From the NCBI GenBank assembly GCA_014904985.1, contig MU128975.1, forward strand, positions 180,401 to 244,400: 64,000 nt of DNA, written 5' to 3'. The notes under the pieces were generated by a model. It was given only the letters and a program-made list of their open reading frames with translations. It ran no database searches and was not told the origin of the DNA. Position 1 is the stretch's first letter. Each line of letters opens with the position of its first letter. Source of the stretch: Hydnum rufescens UP504 (taxonomy: Eukaryota; Basidiomycota; Agaricomycetes; Cantharellales; Hydnaceae). This document shows, piece by piece, positions 54,061-64,000 of this stretch. Made by a program: the position numbers and the translations under genes.

Positions 54061-54069
54061 GGTTTCCAT

Positions 54070-55045
54070 GCATAGCCATAATTAATTTCATAATTGGTCA
54101 TGTGATTGTCCAAAAGCTGGAAGTGGTGTAATTTCGCATTTTCTGATACTGGATGTTTTTTATCTTCCACAATGGTTATTCCTTCCACAGCAGAACTTGA
54201 AACTATACCACATCCAGAAGCAGATGTGGGCAGGCAGGCAGCAGGCAGGTGGAGTTGTCCCTATTTCATCTATTTTGTGCCTTTTCCCTTTTTCTCCTGT
54301 GATTGAAGGGGCATGCATGGTCACAGACAATTGCTATGCCTCATTTTCATCATTTTACATTAATGCTTTTGCAAGTAAACATGATTTTGTTCATCTGCAA
54401 CAGTAGTTTAACATACTTCAAATCTACATTCTTAAACCAACTCAGTTTAAATATTAAGTTGCCTTCAGAACCCTTTGAAGCCTTTGGAGACTTCTGAAGA
54501 CTGTGAGAAAAACTTCGGAACTTCCAAGCAAACTGGTTTTCCTGATGATGGAGACCTCTAATACTCATTCCAGTCAATTGGTACACAGCCAACAGCCATA
54601 GAGATTCATTTAACAACAACAAAAGGATACTTTCCACTGACAAAGTAGTGAGCATCTGCACCCATGGTGGACCTCAATTTTTGCAGCAAAGGCCCAGAGG
54701 AGAGCTCCCCCTTGACCAGTACAGGTAATTTCCTAACACCTTGGTCAGCCACTTGGGCTGACCTCAAAAGGAGTACCATTTGAGGTCATTTCGCTGGCCT
54801 AACAAGGGCTAATTTTCTTTGATGTCAATTGACAATCACCAAATTTGACCTTAGTGATTTGTCCAAAATCAATAGTACATAGAGTGATACCTTATCTCTA
54901 AATTATAGTGTGGATTATAAGGCCATAGTTAAAAATGATTATTTATTAAGGTTGCTCTAATCATGTACTTAACAAAATCTACCAAACAAAATCTATGGAA
55001 TGAAATTAAACAAAAAGGAAATTAAGGGTGGACTGGATGAGAGCA
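54070..55045. other. No gene recognised
   Basis: Short frames such as 54350-54661 have no motif. A GGCAGGCAGCAGGCAGG microsatellite lies near 54230. Presumed element or intergenic DNA between KDZ copy 1 and the companion gene. Confidence 0.35.
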
Positions 55046-55051
55046 ACATGC

Positions 55052-56996
55052 TCATAAGAGCCCAGCAGGAGTGCCCAGTAGTAGATCCTGATTCTCAAAA
55101 ATATCCAGGCCTGGGAACTGCGAGAAATCAATGTCAACATTGGATGTTGGAAAGTCATTTATGTCCATAGGCATAAATTCGAAGGTTGAATGATACATAG
55201 ATGACGCCACCAAGGTCACATCAACATCAGCCATTGGGGGGCCCATAGTGCCAACTCCAAACATGGGCAATGGGGATGGTGGAGTAGAGGTAGATGACAA
55301 TGCTGGGCCTATTGAGTGAGTGGACATGGCCTGAGGGCCCTCATCTTCATCTTCTATGATCAGATTTGAGACCACCTTCTTCCTCTTTGCCCCCCTTCTA
55401 GTTCCACTCCCATCTTCAACCTCATTTTTCCTCCTCCTCTTGGGGTTTGGCCTAGTAGTCCCATCAGCCCCATCATCTGGATTTGGATCCCCCAAAGTTC
55501 CACCTTGCTCAGATGGAACAGACCCATCTTTAGCTGATGGTTTCTTCTTAGCAACCTTGCCCTCCCAATCTGTGACATGTAATGTCAAGTCATCACTATT
55601 ATGGACAAGCATCATTGTCAGCTGTAGAGCCTGATCTTCTGGTGGTTCAAGCTGTTTCACAGTGAGACGTTTGTTATCATCTGCAGTGAACAGTCGGTTC
55701 CACAGGTTGGTCCAGTGCTCTGTTCATACAGAAGAGACAGTAAATCCAAGCATATCAGGAAACTCTTGGGTTGCAGGCCAGTTTTTGATCCATAGGTGAT
55801 GTTGTATAAGGAATGCAGGGATCATGCCCCAAGGAAACTTCGATCCAACAGTTGCTCTGCTACATTCCTCAAAAAGCCATGTGAGCTCAGCTGTACACAT
55901 GGTCTGCTTGGCATGCATGTCAGGGGGCATCCACTTTGGGGCTTATGTTGGCTGTATTCCCATTAGCCCCTCTGTGGCAATGATGTACAAATGAATTTTC
56001 AGTAGAAGCGATGTTTGGACTGGTAATTCTGCTTTACACCATTTTTGCATGGCACTCATCCCACACACCATTGTGTTATGTTTGGATGCAGCAACATTGG
56101 GATTCCCAGATATGATGATGTACATAATATGCATATTGAGCTTGGCACCCCATTTAACATCGTCAGACCATCTCTTGTTCAGGCTCTTCATCTGGCTCCC
56201 TAACTCAGCTGCATTCAATGAGATCTTCTGGGCAGTCACAACTTTGCATTTCATGTGCTCTGCTACCAGCTCCTTCGCCTTTTGTTTCCATGCCTCGGAT
56301 TGTGACCCCCCATGTTCTGAAATGAGGGCAAGATATGTTGGCTTGATCACCTCTGCCACATATTCATGACATGGTCCTGGAAAGGCTGTGAATGTTAGAA
56401 AGACATCTGGAGTGAAGAGAGATAACATATTACTTATGAGTTGCCTTCTCAGGATCTTCAGGGAATGCATTCTGGTATGCATTCCATGCATTGCTGCCAG
56501 CTCACCACTCCTTAGTGGCAATGACCAAATTCACAATCTGCATCATGGCATCAAGAGGACATTCCCAGGCCTTTGTGTGATGCCTAAGACCCGCCATCAG
56601 GTCATTGGCAAGACCCTTGACCTCTAGCACTTGTTCCTGGGTGAAGCGACCCCCTGTCATCATGGAGGACACAACCTCCTTGTCCAGATCATCATCATTG
56701 TCATCATTATCACCATTAATGAGATTATTGACATCCTCTTGATCTGCTGCAGATGCATTGACAAGATCATCTGCATAGTCTTGATCTGCCACAGGATCAT
56801 TGCTGGCGGACTTGTACCCATTGTCCAACAAAAACAATGGATGCTCAGGGGCATTTATTTCATCCTCCAGAGCTCTGTCATTGACCATGGGAAAATGAGC
56901 TGGGGATGAAGATGTTGCAACGATTGGGGAGGGCGATTTAGTTTGTGTGAGAGTGTGAGAGTGTGAGAAAACATGGGTGGGGGACTGGAAGCACAA
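55052..56996 (-). CDS. Unrecognised companion gene between the two KDZ transposases
   Basis: N-terminal frame (56502-56996): SPSPIVATSSSPAHFPMVND, an acidic Asp/Asn stretch, then GGRFTQEQVLEVKGLANDLM. After an in-frame TGA (56502) it continues AGSNAWNAYQNAFPED. A second frame (to about 56410) follows: DVFLTFTAFPGPCHEYVAEV, KQKAKELVAEHMKCKVVTAQ, WSDDVKWGAKLNMHIMYIII, HNTMVCGMSAMQKWCKAEL. That frame continues past TAA 55943 (MCTAELTWLFEECSRATVGS, MIPAFLIQHHLWIKNWP) and TGA 55724 (TEHWTNLWNRLFTADDNKRL) into a basic/Ser/Pro-rich C-terminus (RPNPKRRRKNEVEDG, DINDFPTSNVDIDFSQFPGL). An intron or indel lies near 56420. No family is recognised. A basic nuclear-type segment suggests a DNA-associated role, which is inference only. 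Confidence 0.55.
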
Positions 56997-57480
56997 GACA
57001 ATAGTGGAATAAGGACCAGAGGTGAAGGATGATGAGAAGCTTGGCTTTTTGTGCCTTGTTGTGTAACTTCATCTAGATGCTTTGCACCATGAGGGGGGCC
57101 AGTATGCTCCTTGAAGGCAGCTTGGCAAGGGTGAGACCTTAGTTCTAGCTCGACAATGGCATGGTTAACACAGGGTGGAAGGGGCAGCTACTCTGATGAG
57201 TTGGCTATGTGTTGAGATTTGGGAGTATTGGACCCAGGGCCTCTAGGTTTCTTGTAAGTTTTCGAGTTTCCCATGCTTAGGAAAACAGAGTGAGGGTAGG
57301 GAGGTTGACTAAGTGAGTTCCCTGAACAATCAACCCATGTTCTTATTACTTGAGGGGGAGCAAAAGCAAAGAACACAAAAAAGTATGTTCCAGACAATCA
57401 ACTTGTAGTCCTGGTGCTTGAGATAGAGTGAAAGTGAGCAATGCAGAAGTGCACCCCAGACCAACTCAGCCAGCCACAAA
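56997..57480. other. No gene recognised
   Basis: 5' flank of the companion gene. The minus-strand frame 57188-57397 has no motif. Confidence 0.35.
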
Positions 57481-57483
57481 TGT

Positions 57484-58620
57484 AGGTCTAGTTAGATATT
57501 ACAAGCCTTGCATTTATATAGTCTAACTAGAGGTTTTGATGCTGGGGCCCCTGGGGCCAGCTAACCTGATTTCTGTGATTCAGGCAGGGGCCCCCAGGGG
57601 TCCCTGTGTGGGACTTAGACTGGCCACAGAACTTCAATATATTGAGGCACCGTGGTCAGTCACCTAATCTCAGACTTGCACAACAGCCAGCCATACAGGC
57701 TTATGAGGGATAATGTGTTTCATTTGTAATTATTTATTTATTATCACTATAGTGTATACATGGGTCAGCAAGGTCACCAGTTTCATTTGGCAGTCCCATG
57801 TTTCATTATTGACTTGTTTATTTAATTCAATACCACACACCCACAGGTGGGTGTGTGATACTGTCTATAGAAATAAAAGACAAAAAATAGCCACTAGGGC
57901 AGGTGGGTGTAGTACTGTCCATAGAAATCAAAAAAAAAAAAAAAAACAAGAAAAAAAACAACTTAATAGCACCACACACCCACTAAGGCAGGTGTGTGGT
58001 ACCGCAGCATGGCTTGTGCACTTCACTGTTGGGTGGGTCATTTGGATGGGTTGCAGGTTGCCATTGGGGTGGGTCATCATTTCGGGAGCTCCTGTTTGGA
58101 GTCTAGAATGATACCATACATTAGTAAAAAAAAATCAAGGTGATGCAAAAGGAGCAGCTTGTGCTGCTCCTTTTCCACCACTATATGTATAGAGATTAAA
58201 AAAAAACATACCTTATAGTACCACACACCCACTGAAGTGGGTGTGTGGTACTCATTTTCTACCATGGTCATGCATTTGTCCTTGGTTTTGCATATGGGGA
58301 CTGGTTGTCATTGGGGTGGGTGGGTTGCCATTCTCATGGGGGTCTTCAGCGGGGTTGTGGGTCTAGATTTGGGGGTTAGTTGGGGTTGTAGGCTGAGATG
58401 AAAACCTAGGAACAAATACTGTGTTAGTAAAAGAAAGAAGAAAAAAAGAAAGCCACACAAAAGGAGCAGCATACGCAGGCTGGTCAGCCAATTATCTATG
58501 TCTAACTAGATACAATGAGAGTTGCATTCAAACCATCTAGTTAGATATATAGGCCTGGGGCCCCAGGGGACCCCTCAGGGTATCAACAAGGGAGCTCAGG
58601 GGCCCCTGGGGCCCCTCAGA
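57484..58620. repeat. Cluster of hairpins and two hairpin/GGGGCCCC modules
   Basis: Hairpins: 57831-57860 (TACCACACACCCAC / GTGGGTGTGTGATA, one mismatch), 57971-58000 (10-bp arms ACCACACACC/GGTGTGTGGT), 58147-58174 (12-bp perfect arms AAAAGGAGCAGC/GCTGCTCCTTTT, 4-nt loop) and 58217-58252 (17-bp perfect arms AGTACCACACACCCACT, 2-nt spacer). Two outer modules each contain paired 10-mers TCTAGTTAGA/TCTAACTAGA (57487 and 57522; 58536 and 58501) followed by the palindrome GGGGCCCC (57544; 58557) and a GC-rich tail. Polypurine runs (A tracts near 57930) lie between. There is no protein-coding content. It separates the companion gene from KDZ copy 2. Confidence 0.8.
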
Positions 58621-58747
58621 ACCAACTTCAAAGGCCATACATTTTGTAAGTTCACTGCTAGGGGCCCAGAAAATAACTTAGGAAAATAACTTCAAACCAA
58701 TAATTATTTTCCAAGGTCACATACAAACCTGTACATACTACAAAAAC

Positions 58748-61700
58748 TTATAACTCATTAGAAGATTCCTCTTCATCACTACTATCTACCGCATTCCCTC
58801 CATCACTTGAACAATTCTTATCAACCAAGTCCATGGCAGCAATGAGGGCAGAATCCCTGGGTATGGGAGTGGGTTCCAGCTCAAAGTCTTCCCCATCATC
58901 AGAGCTGTCCACACTCTCCTCAGCATCCGGGTTGTGGAGAACATCTAGAGGTTGCCTTGTCTGTTGTTGGATCCCAGCATGTTCTGCTAAAACAGTCATG
59001 TGATCCAACTGAGGTTTGCTGAGGGTGTTCTGTGCATCAGGTGCATCCAGTCCATCTGATGAATCTGTTGGGCACAAAGTATTAATTGAGTGTTCCCACC
59101 TCCTGCCCAAGTCTGTAAGCCACTGGACATGCTCTAGCATGAGGAAATGTACATCAGGGTCCCCTATAGGACAGGCCATGTCAGCAGATTATTCAACAAA
59201 TGGAAATATCAATTCCTCACCTTTGCAAGCCCCCAAAGCTGCCATGAGTGCCACAGATTCTTCCTCAAACCAAAGCTGCAATGAGTACAGCTCCCGTTCA
59301 CAGAGAGAAAGCTCATCACGACAATTTGTGAGTTCTTGAACAAGTCAGATGCCATTTCGGACATCTTCATCACCAAGCCAAGGCGGCACCTTCCCCTCAA
59401 ACTTGTCATCCACAAGCCCAACATCCTGCCAGATGTCATTGTCCACATCAAGGTTGAAAAGACCCTTGATGTCGATGGGGGGAGGGATGACTGCATTCCA
59501 AGGAATCCCTTGCCAGCCACGGAGTTTGATCATGCTCTGACGACATTTATTGTAATCCACAACAAGGCTTTTGACAGAGTGATAGTGCTGTTTCAAGGCC
59601 TTGCTGGTATGTTCCATTGTATTGTGGTCTAAAATAACAACACTAATTAGTAAAATATTATAAGCTTTCTACCTAGTATAGGTTGCTCACTGATGGCTTT
59701 GCTCCTGAAGGCACCAGTGAGATTATCCATCTTGAAATTCTTCTGGCAGGCCTTGGCAATGATATGTGCCTTCAGAGCATGCATATTGAGCTGGTGTTCA
59801 AACCAAGGGTGCTCCTTCATTTTCATAAGATTGTTGTATGACATGGGGTCTCCCAGCTTGAGGACCGCCATCAAATTGTCATCTTGTTTTGACAGCCGAA
59901 CAACAACTTTCTCCTGCTCAACAAGTGCAGATGTAATCTCCACAATTTCATTCCAGCTGGCAACAGTGTCCAATACTGGTACAGACAGTAGTTGCTTCTG
60001 AAGAACATCAACAAGATCTTGAGCTATGTATAGACGGTGATGGACAAATAGAATCTTCTCAACAGTGCAGAAGCCTTTCTTCTTTGATTGTCGCTCCAGG
60101 GGTTGGCTCTGATAGGCCCGTTGTTCCTTGAACTGCAGCTGCAGATACTCATTGCTATAGTGGATCCTAGCTCTTTTCTCCTCAGCAAGAGCAAGCCATG
60201 CCTTCATTGCTTTAACTCATTTCTCCAACCAGACACCAGCTTCACACATCTTTGAACAGTCCAGGTGTTCAATCTGGACATCCAAGAGGAACAATTGGTG
60301 ATGAAAACCAGCAACATGGAGGTTTGGAATGAGGTGCTGGAGATCACTCCAAAGATGCTCACAACCCTCTCCATCAGTGAGACCCCAGCTGTCACTTTTC
60401 TGAGGATGATACCACAGTTGGCATACCCACTGATGGCCATATGCATGGAATACACTAATCCCAAATACGATTCAGGGTATCCAGCATGGTACCAGGTTCC
60501 ACTTGAGAGCACTTCAGTGAATTTGACAGCCAACATCATAGAGAATGCCAACTCGCCAGTCTACAGGCAGCTGGGCCCTAACAAAGTCAATTATGGCCAG
60601 TGCATAGAACTGCTGCTCACCGGGTGTCCACATATTGCCCCAGACAATGACTCGGTCATGATGACAAACACCTTCCATCACACCAGTGTCCGAGAAGTGC
60701 CCCCCAGGAGTCTTCACTCTCCCTCCATCAGCAGCCACAAAAGACTTGCCACAGCTATCAAGGTACGAGTTTGGGACATGCAACCCTGGCTCAACATGGT
60801 CATCCTCAGTATCTGCAACATCGGCTGCATACTTGCCCTTCTTAGACACATGTGTAGTATGATGGTTGTGTGACTTGACAGGGCATGCTGCCTCCACCCT
60901 TGCTTTCCATGCTTCCAGGAAGCTCCAGGGTAGTTCACAAGTTCCTGGTGGAATAATACAAGGATCTTGGCTGCCTGGTTGCTTTTTGTGGCCTGGACAA
61001 TGATCATAGTCCTTGTTTCATCAGATGGTGAAGCATGCATCAAGGCACAAGAAGAACTCTGGACTAAAAGACATAACCAGTATATCAGTAAGACAAGCAT
61101 AAGAATGTATTATGCATTACTCACAGTTTGCTGTCCCCAGCTTTGTTACGTGCTCCAAAGCATAGTGGGCAACGTGAGTGAAGATAGTCAGATGGAGTAA
61201 CACAAGGGTCAGGACCACTACATGAGCCTAAGGGTAGTGATGATGTGGTGGGTTCATTTTCACTTCCTTCAATGAGATCATTCATTGTAGAAGTGGTGGG
61301 CTCCCAAATGGAATGGCCATCAGTACGTGCACTGACATACAATTGAGCTGTTATAGGTGTGGATTCATCAAGCTTGGGCAGCACTATTGTCTCCAGAGCA
61401 ACATTGTCCCAGTCAGCAGGATCATGAGATAGGACCTCATGGCAAGCAACACTGATCTGCTTGTTGATTTCAGCATCAACAACGTGCACTAAGACCTGGT
61501 ATTGGGCTAGAGCAGAACCAAATTGTCAACAGAGCAAATCCTGGGCTTTGAATACATGGCCCCACCTGGCTAAGAACTTCACTAGTGTATCTGCCCATGC
61601 TGCCTCCTTTGGAGCCAAATGCATGAATAATTCAGACATGAACTCCAGCATTTCAAGGCTTACAGCAAGGGCTGGATGGACTGGTGAGCAGGGAAATAGA

Positions 61701-62539
61701 CCCTGCTTCACCAGCTGCACAGGGGCAGGTGCACAGGGGCAAATATGGAGTTCAATATAGTCTAGGTCTAAGTCAAAGGTGGTCAGTTTCTGGTCCAAGC
61801 AAGTATAAACCATGTACTCACAATCCATATATACGGCAATCACCTGTTTCAACACTGTATGACCAGTACAAGAGCAATGGATTGATGGAGAGTCCAAAGG
61901 TGCCTGCCCTCACTGTGATTCATGCATGTATTCCATGTATGGACGAATCAAGGCAGGTATGACATCCCAATCCCAACAATGTGCTGCAGCAGCCCACTGA
62001 CATGCATGGCAAGACAGCTTCTTCTCAACAGAGTGTTCATTCCGACCTCCCACATGGATCGGATATCAAATGACAAATGGCTGCTCAGTTGCCCCTAGGG
62101 ACAAGCCAACATTGCTGCCACCTGTTCCCAAGCCCTCTTTGATAATCCCAGAAAACATAGATGGACTAGGATGGGCACTATGAGAGGCCTCAGAAGGGTG
62201 CTTATTTCAGTGGTAACAGGGCTTAGAGATACTGGTGCAGGGTGCTGATCAGGATGTCTCGGTACTTCGCACTGTTGGCACAACTGCCACGAATGTACCA
62301 GTATTTCTGTCCAACTTCCAAGTCAAGCCCAGTGCAGATGCTCTGTGCTGCATGCTGGATTGAGAACGAGTGTCTTGTGAGGGCATAGACATTGACAGTA
62401 GTCTTGGGTAGGCAGTGCAGCTGGTACTCTCCTGGGCCTTTGGGGTCTTGCGGGCAGAAGCAGTTTCCTTTACACTTGAAACAGAATCTGTCACAGCTTT
62501 AAACATCTTCATGCTTTTGTCAAGTGTACTCGAGTACAT
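58748..62539 (-). pseudogene. KDZ-superfamily transposase with CxC1 cluster, copy 2 (TGA-riddled, intron-containing)
   Basis: Exons 62539-61125, 61063-59673, 59628-59221 and 59163-58748 join through GT-AG introns to 1,210 codons ending in TAA (58748-58750). Eleven internal stops, all TGA: 62249, 62207, 62066, 61910, 61526, 61021, 61018, 60514, 60472, 60217 and 59345. Content: N-terminal Ser-rich region; ALIRPYMEYMHE; CxC1 (HCSCTGHTVLKQVIAVYMDC, LHICPCAPAPVQLVKQGLFP); SRCPLCFGARNKAG; FFLCLDACFTI; DYDHCPGHKKQPGSQDPCII; KDZ core (CGKSFVAADGGRVKTPGGHF, SDTGVMEGVCHHDRV, ILYDVGCQIH, FHAYGHQWVCQLWYHPQK, LTDGEGCEHLWSDL); PPPIDIKGLFNLDVDNDIWQ; acidic C-terminus. It is clearly diverged from copy 1, so it is a separate element or subfamily. 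Inactive as read. Confidence 0.9.
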
Positions 62540-62639
62540 GGTGGATGGTGATAGGGAGGGTGATGTTCCTGGTGGGCTCGAATGTCATTTATGCTTGCAA
62601 GAGCATTGGGAGCTATTCCCTTGATGGGGCAAGTGGATA

Positions 62640-63640
62640 TCAGAGGATTTCAAGGGCATGGATAGAGACAACAGTCGGGTGCAGTTTTGAATAATGCCAG
62701 TTGCAAGCCTGAGAAGTGGCATTCAATAACCCACCACAAGAGGGTGATAACAATGATGAATACTCACAGTGAGATGGAAGCAGAGAAGATGATCAAGCGA
62801 AATGCCACAGATGTGTGAACCGCCTAAACCTGGAACATACAGACTGGGTAGAATGTTCATCCACAGGTTTTACAACAACAAACATGGTGGAAGGTAGCAG
62901 AATAAATTGAGAGATTGCCTAAACCTGGATCTTGCAAGAGCAGACACACTGTTTTGGTCCAGTAAAGTAGCAAGGAGTCCAGAAGTTGATAAATTGCCCA
63001 AATCTGGAATGCACAGACCAAGCAGAATGTCTGTCCACAGATTTTACGATATGGATGAGGGGATGGGTTGCAAAAACACTTGTTGGAGATGAGTGTGAAA
63101 ACACCAGTTTGATGCTGTTGGGCGGCAGGATGTTGAGAAACTGATAGACTGCCTAACCCTAGGACTCACAGGGCAACCACCCCACAGGTTTTATGATAAC
63201 GAAGATAAGGCAAGTTGAAAAAACATGCCTCAACCAATAGGTAAGTGACAAGAGTAGCGAGATGTAGATGGATCGCCTAAATCTGGAATGCACAGACTGA
63301 GTGGAATGTCCGTCCACAGGTTTTATGATATGGAGAATGAGGGGATGAGTTGTGAAAACACTGGTTGGAGATGAGTGTGAAACCACTGGCTTGATGTTGT
63401 GGGTAGCAAGATGTTGAGAAACTGATAGGCTGTCTAAAACTGGGGCTCACAGATTAGGTAGAACAACCACCTGCAGGTTTTATGATAACGAAGATAGGCA
63501 AAAATGTGCTTTGACAGAGTGGGAGGCAGCAGAAAATCAAGAAGTTGGTAAATCACCTAAATCTGGAATGTACAGACCAAGTGGAATGTCTGTCCACAGA
63601 TTTTGCAATATGGATGAGATGTGGAACCAATGCCACAGTT
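62640..63640. repeat. Higher-order tandem array, about 280-bp period
   Basis: The key unit CCTAAATCTGGAATG(C/T)ACAGAC, then GGAATGTC(C/T)GTCCACAG(A/G)TTTT...ATGGA, recurs with CTGG at 63004, 63283 and 63563 (279 and 280 bp apart). A second, related half-unit (CTAAC/AAC...CTCACAG...GGTTTTATGATAACGAAG) lies between at about 63150 and 63430. More worn copies start near 62820 and 62916. It lies upstream of KDZ copy 2. The surviving CG sites (GATAACGAAG) recur at the same place in each unit. Confidence 0.75.
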
Positions 63641-64000
63641 TGCATCTGGAGTCTCATGGTTGTGGTCACAAAGCCTGAGTATGGACCCTCTCAAGGCTGG
63701 TCATGGTCTTGTTCTCCCGTCTGGGGAGAAGTGACATTCAGAAACACACATCTTCGGCATGAAGTACAACCATACAGTCATATGTCCTTTTGCATCAACA
63801 ATGATGGCAGGATCAGTGGTTCGCACCATATCTATGATGCCATGCAGGTTTGGCTGTGGTCTTGCTATGGGGAAGGTTGGTAATAATGTCTCTAATGGAC
63901 AAGGTAGTGCACTAAGTGGATCCTCCAGAATTCTTGCTGATGCTATTTAGAAGGTTCATGCATCGACGAAATTATCAAACGCATGGGCAAGAACAAAGAG
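63641..64000. other. No gene recognised at right edge
   Basis: CpG-poor sequence continuing the KDZ-associated domain. The plus-strand frame 63545-63883 has no motif. The domain continues past the window. Confidence 0.35.

Larger units (their letters stand above)
47635..64000. other. CpG-depleted, TpG/CpA-rich domain
   Basis: From about 47.64 kb to the right edge, CG dinucle­otides nearly vanish. By reading, none occurs between 52,888 and 53,730, whereas 60 bp of a genic region (10,201-10,260) has about eight. TG and CA are correspondingly common. Direct observation is the composition; the inferred cause is cytosine methylation followed by deamination. All KDZ sequences lie in this domain. 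Confidence 0.85.

Noticed and set aside
57900..57960. Poly-A tract as a retrotransposon 3' end
   Set aside because: No reverse transcriptase, LINE or target duplication is adjacent. A tracts recur in this low-complexity zone.
49023..62539. TGA recoded as selenocysteine or tryptophan in the KDZ genes
   Set aside because: Ordinary genes in the window end in TGA (for example MRPL22, NDUFAF3, NDUFB9), and nothing suggests a code change. CpG deamination explains both the stops and the composition.
62640..63640. CRISPR-like array
   Set aside because: Repeat units are long (about 280 bp), diverged and tandem without unique spacers, and the organism is a eukaryote.

Overview
This is nuclear DNA of a filamentous basidiomycete, most likely an Agaricomycete. 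The evidence is the dense, intron-rich gene style (introns of about 45-75 bp with GT-AG ends), the gene families present, and the CxC1/KDZ and hAT transposons. The species cannot be fixed from sequence alone. There are no bacterial features, rRNA genes, CRISPR arrays or convincing functional tRNA genes.

Region 1 (1-35 kb) is ordinary euchromatin with closely packed genes on both strands. In order: PP4 regulatory subunit 3 (partial, off the left edge), a lysozyme-like secreted protein, a CHR-family chromate transporter, the glutathione-degradosome amidotransferase DUG3, the polyphosphate/VTC subunit VTC1, THO-complex subunit THO7, a FAS1-domain secreted protein, the chromatin subunit SWC4/DMAP1, oligosaccharyltransferase OST1 head-to-head with a PPR protein, a Kre9/Knh1-like GPI-type protein, an uncharacterised protein, then mitoribosomal uL22m, complex I NDUFA8, a large Q/N/G-rich protein, complex I assembly factor NDUFAF3, a lipoate-protein ligase, complex I NDUFB9, and the retromer sorting nexin VPS17. 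Five nuclear genes for mitochondrial proteins lie within 24.2-32.6 kb. Several conserved genes carry a single-base frameshift. A hairpin-like inverted duplication of a small coding segment sits at 11.8-12.7 kb.

Region 2 (34.8-47.6 kb) is a nested repeat block. A 1.15-kb unit with the VPS17 5' end and an alpha/beta hydrolase is duplicated (34.84-35.99 and 38.28-39.44 kb). One hydrolase copy is one base shorter and out of frame; the other is intact. An unnamed dispersed repeat ('repeat A') occurs three times. One copy is split by a full hAT transposon (42,350-45,680) whose empty target site is preserved in another copy. A truncated hAT relative lies between. A 170-bp direct repeat sits at both outer edges of the block.

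Region 3 (47.6-64 kb) has a very different composition. CpG is almost absent and TpG/CpA abundant; 52,888-53,730 contains no CG dinucleotide. It carries two KDZ-superfamily transposase genes with CxC1 cysteine clusters (49.0-52.1 and 58.7-62.5 kb, minus strand) and an unrecognised companion gene between them (55.05-57.0 kb). Each transposase reads through as one gene if TGA is ignored: I count 8 internal TGA codons in the first and 11 in the second, with no internal TAA or TAG, and both end at a genuine TAA after an acidic tail. The simplest explanation is CGA-to-TGA conversion by deamination of methylated CpG. The region also holds an exact 160-bp-period repeat, a 280-bp higher-order array, a cluster of perfect hairpins, and paired hairpin/GGGGCCCC modules. 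The CpG-eroded KDZ-companion-KDZ block and its structured non-coding DNA are the most interesting part of the window.
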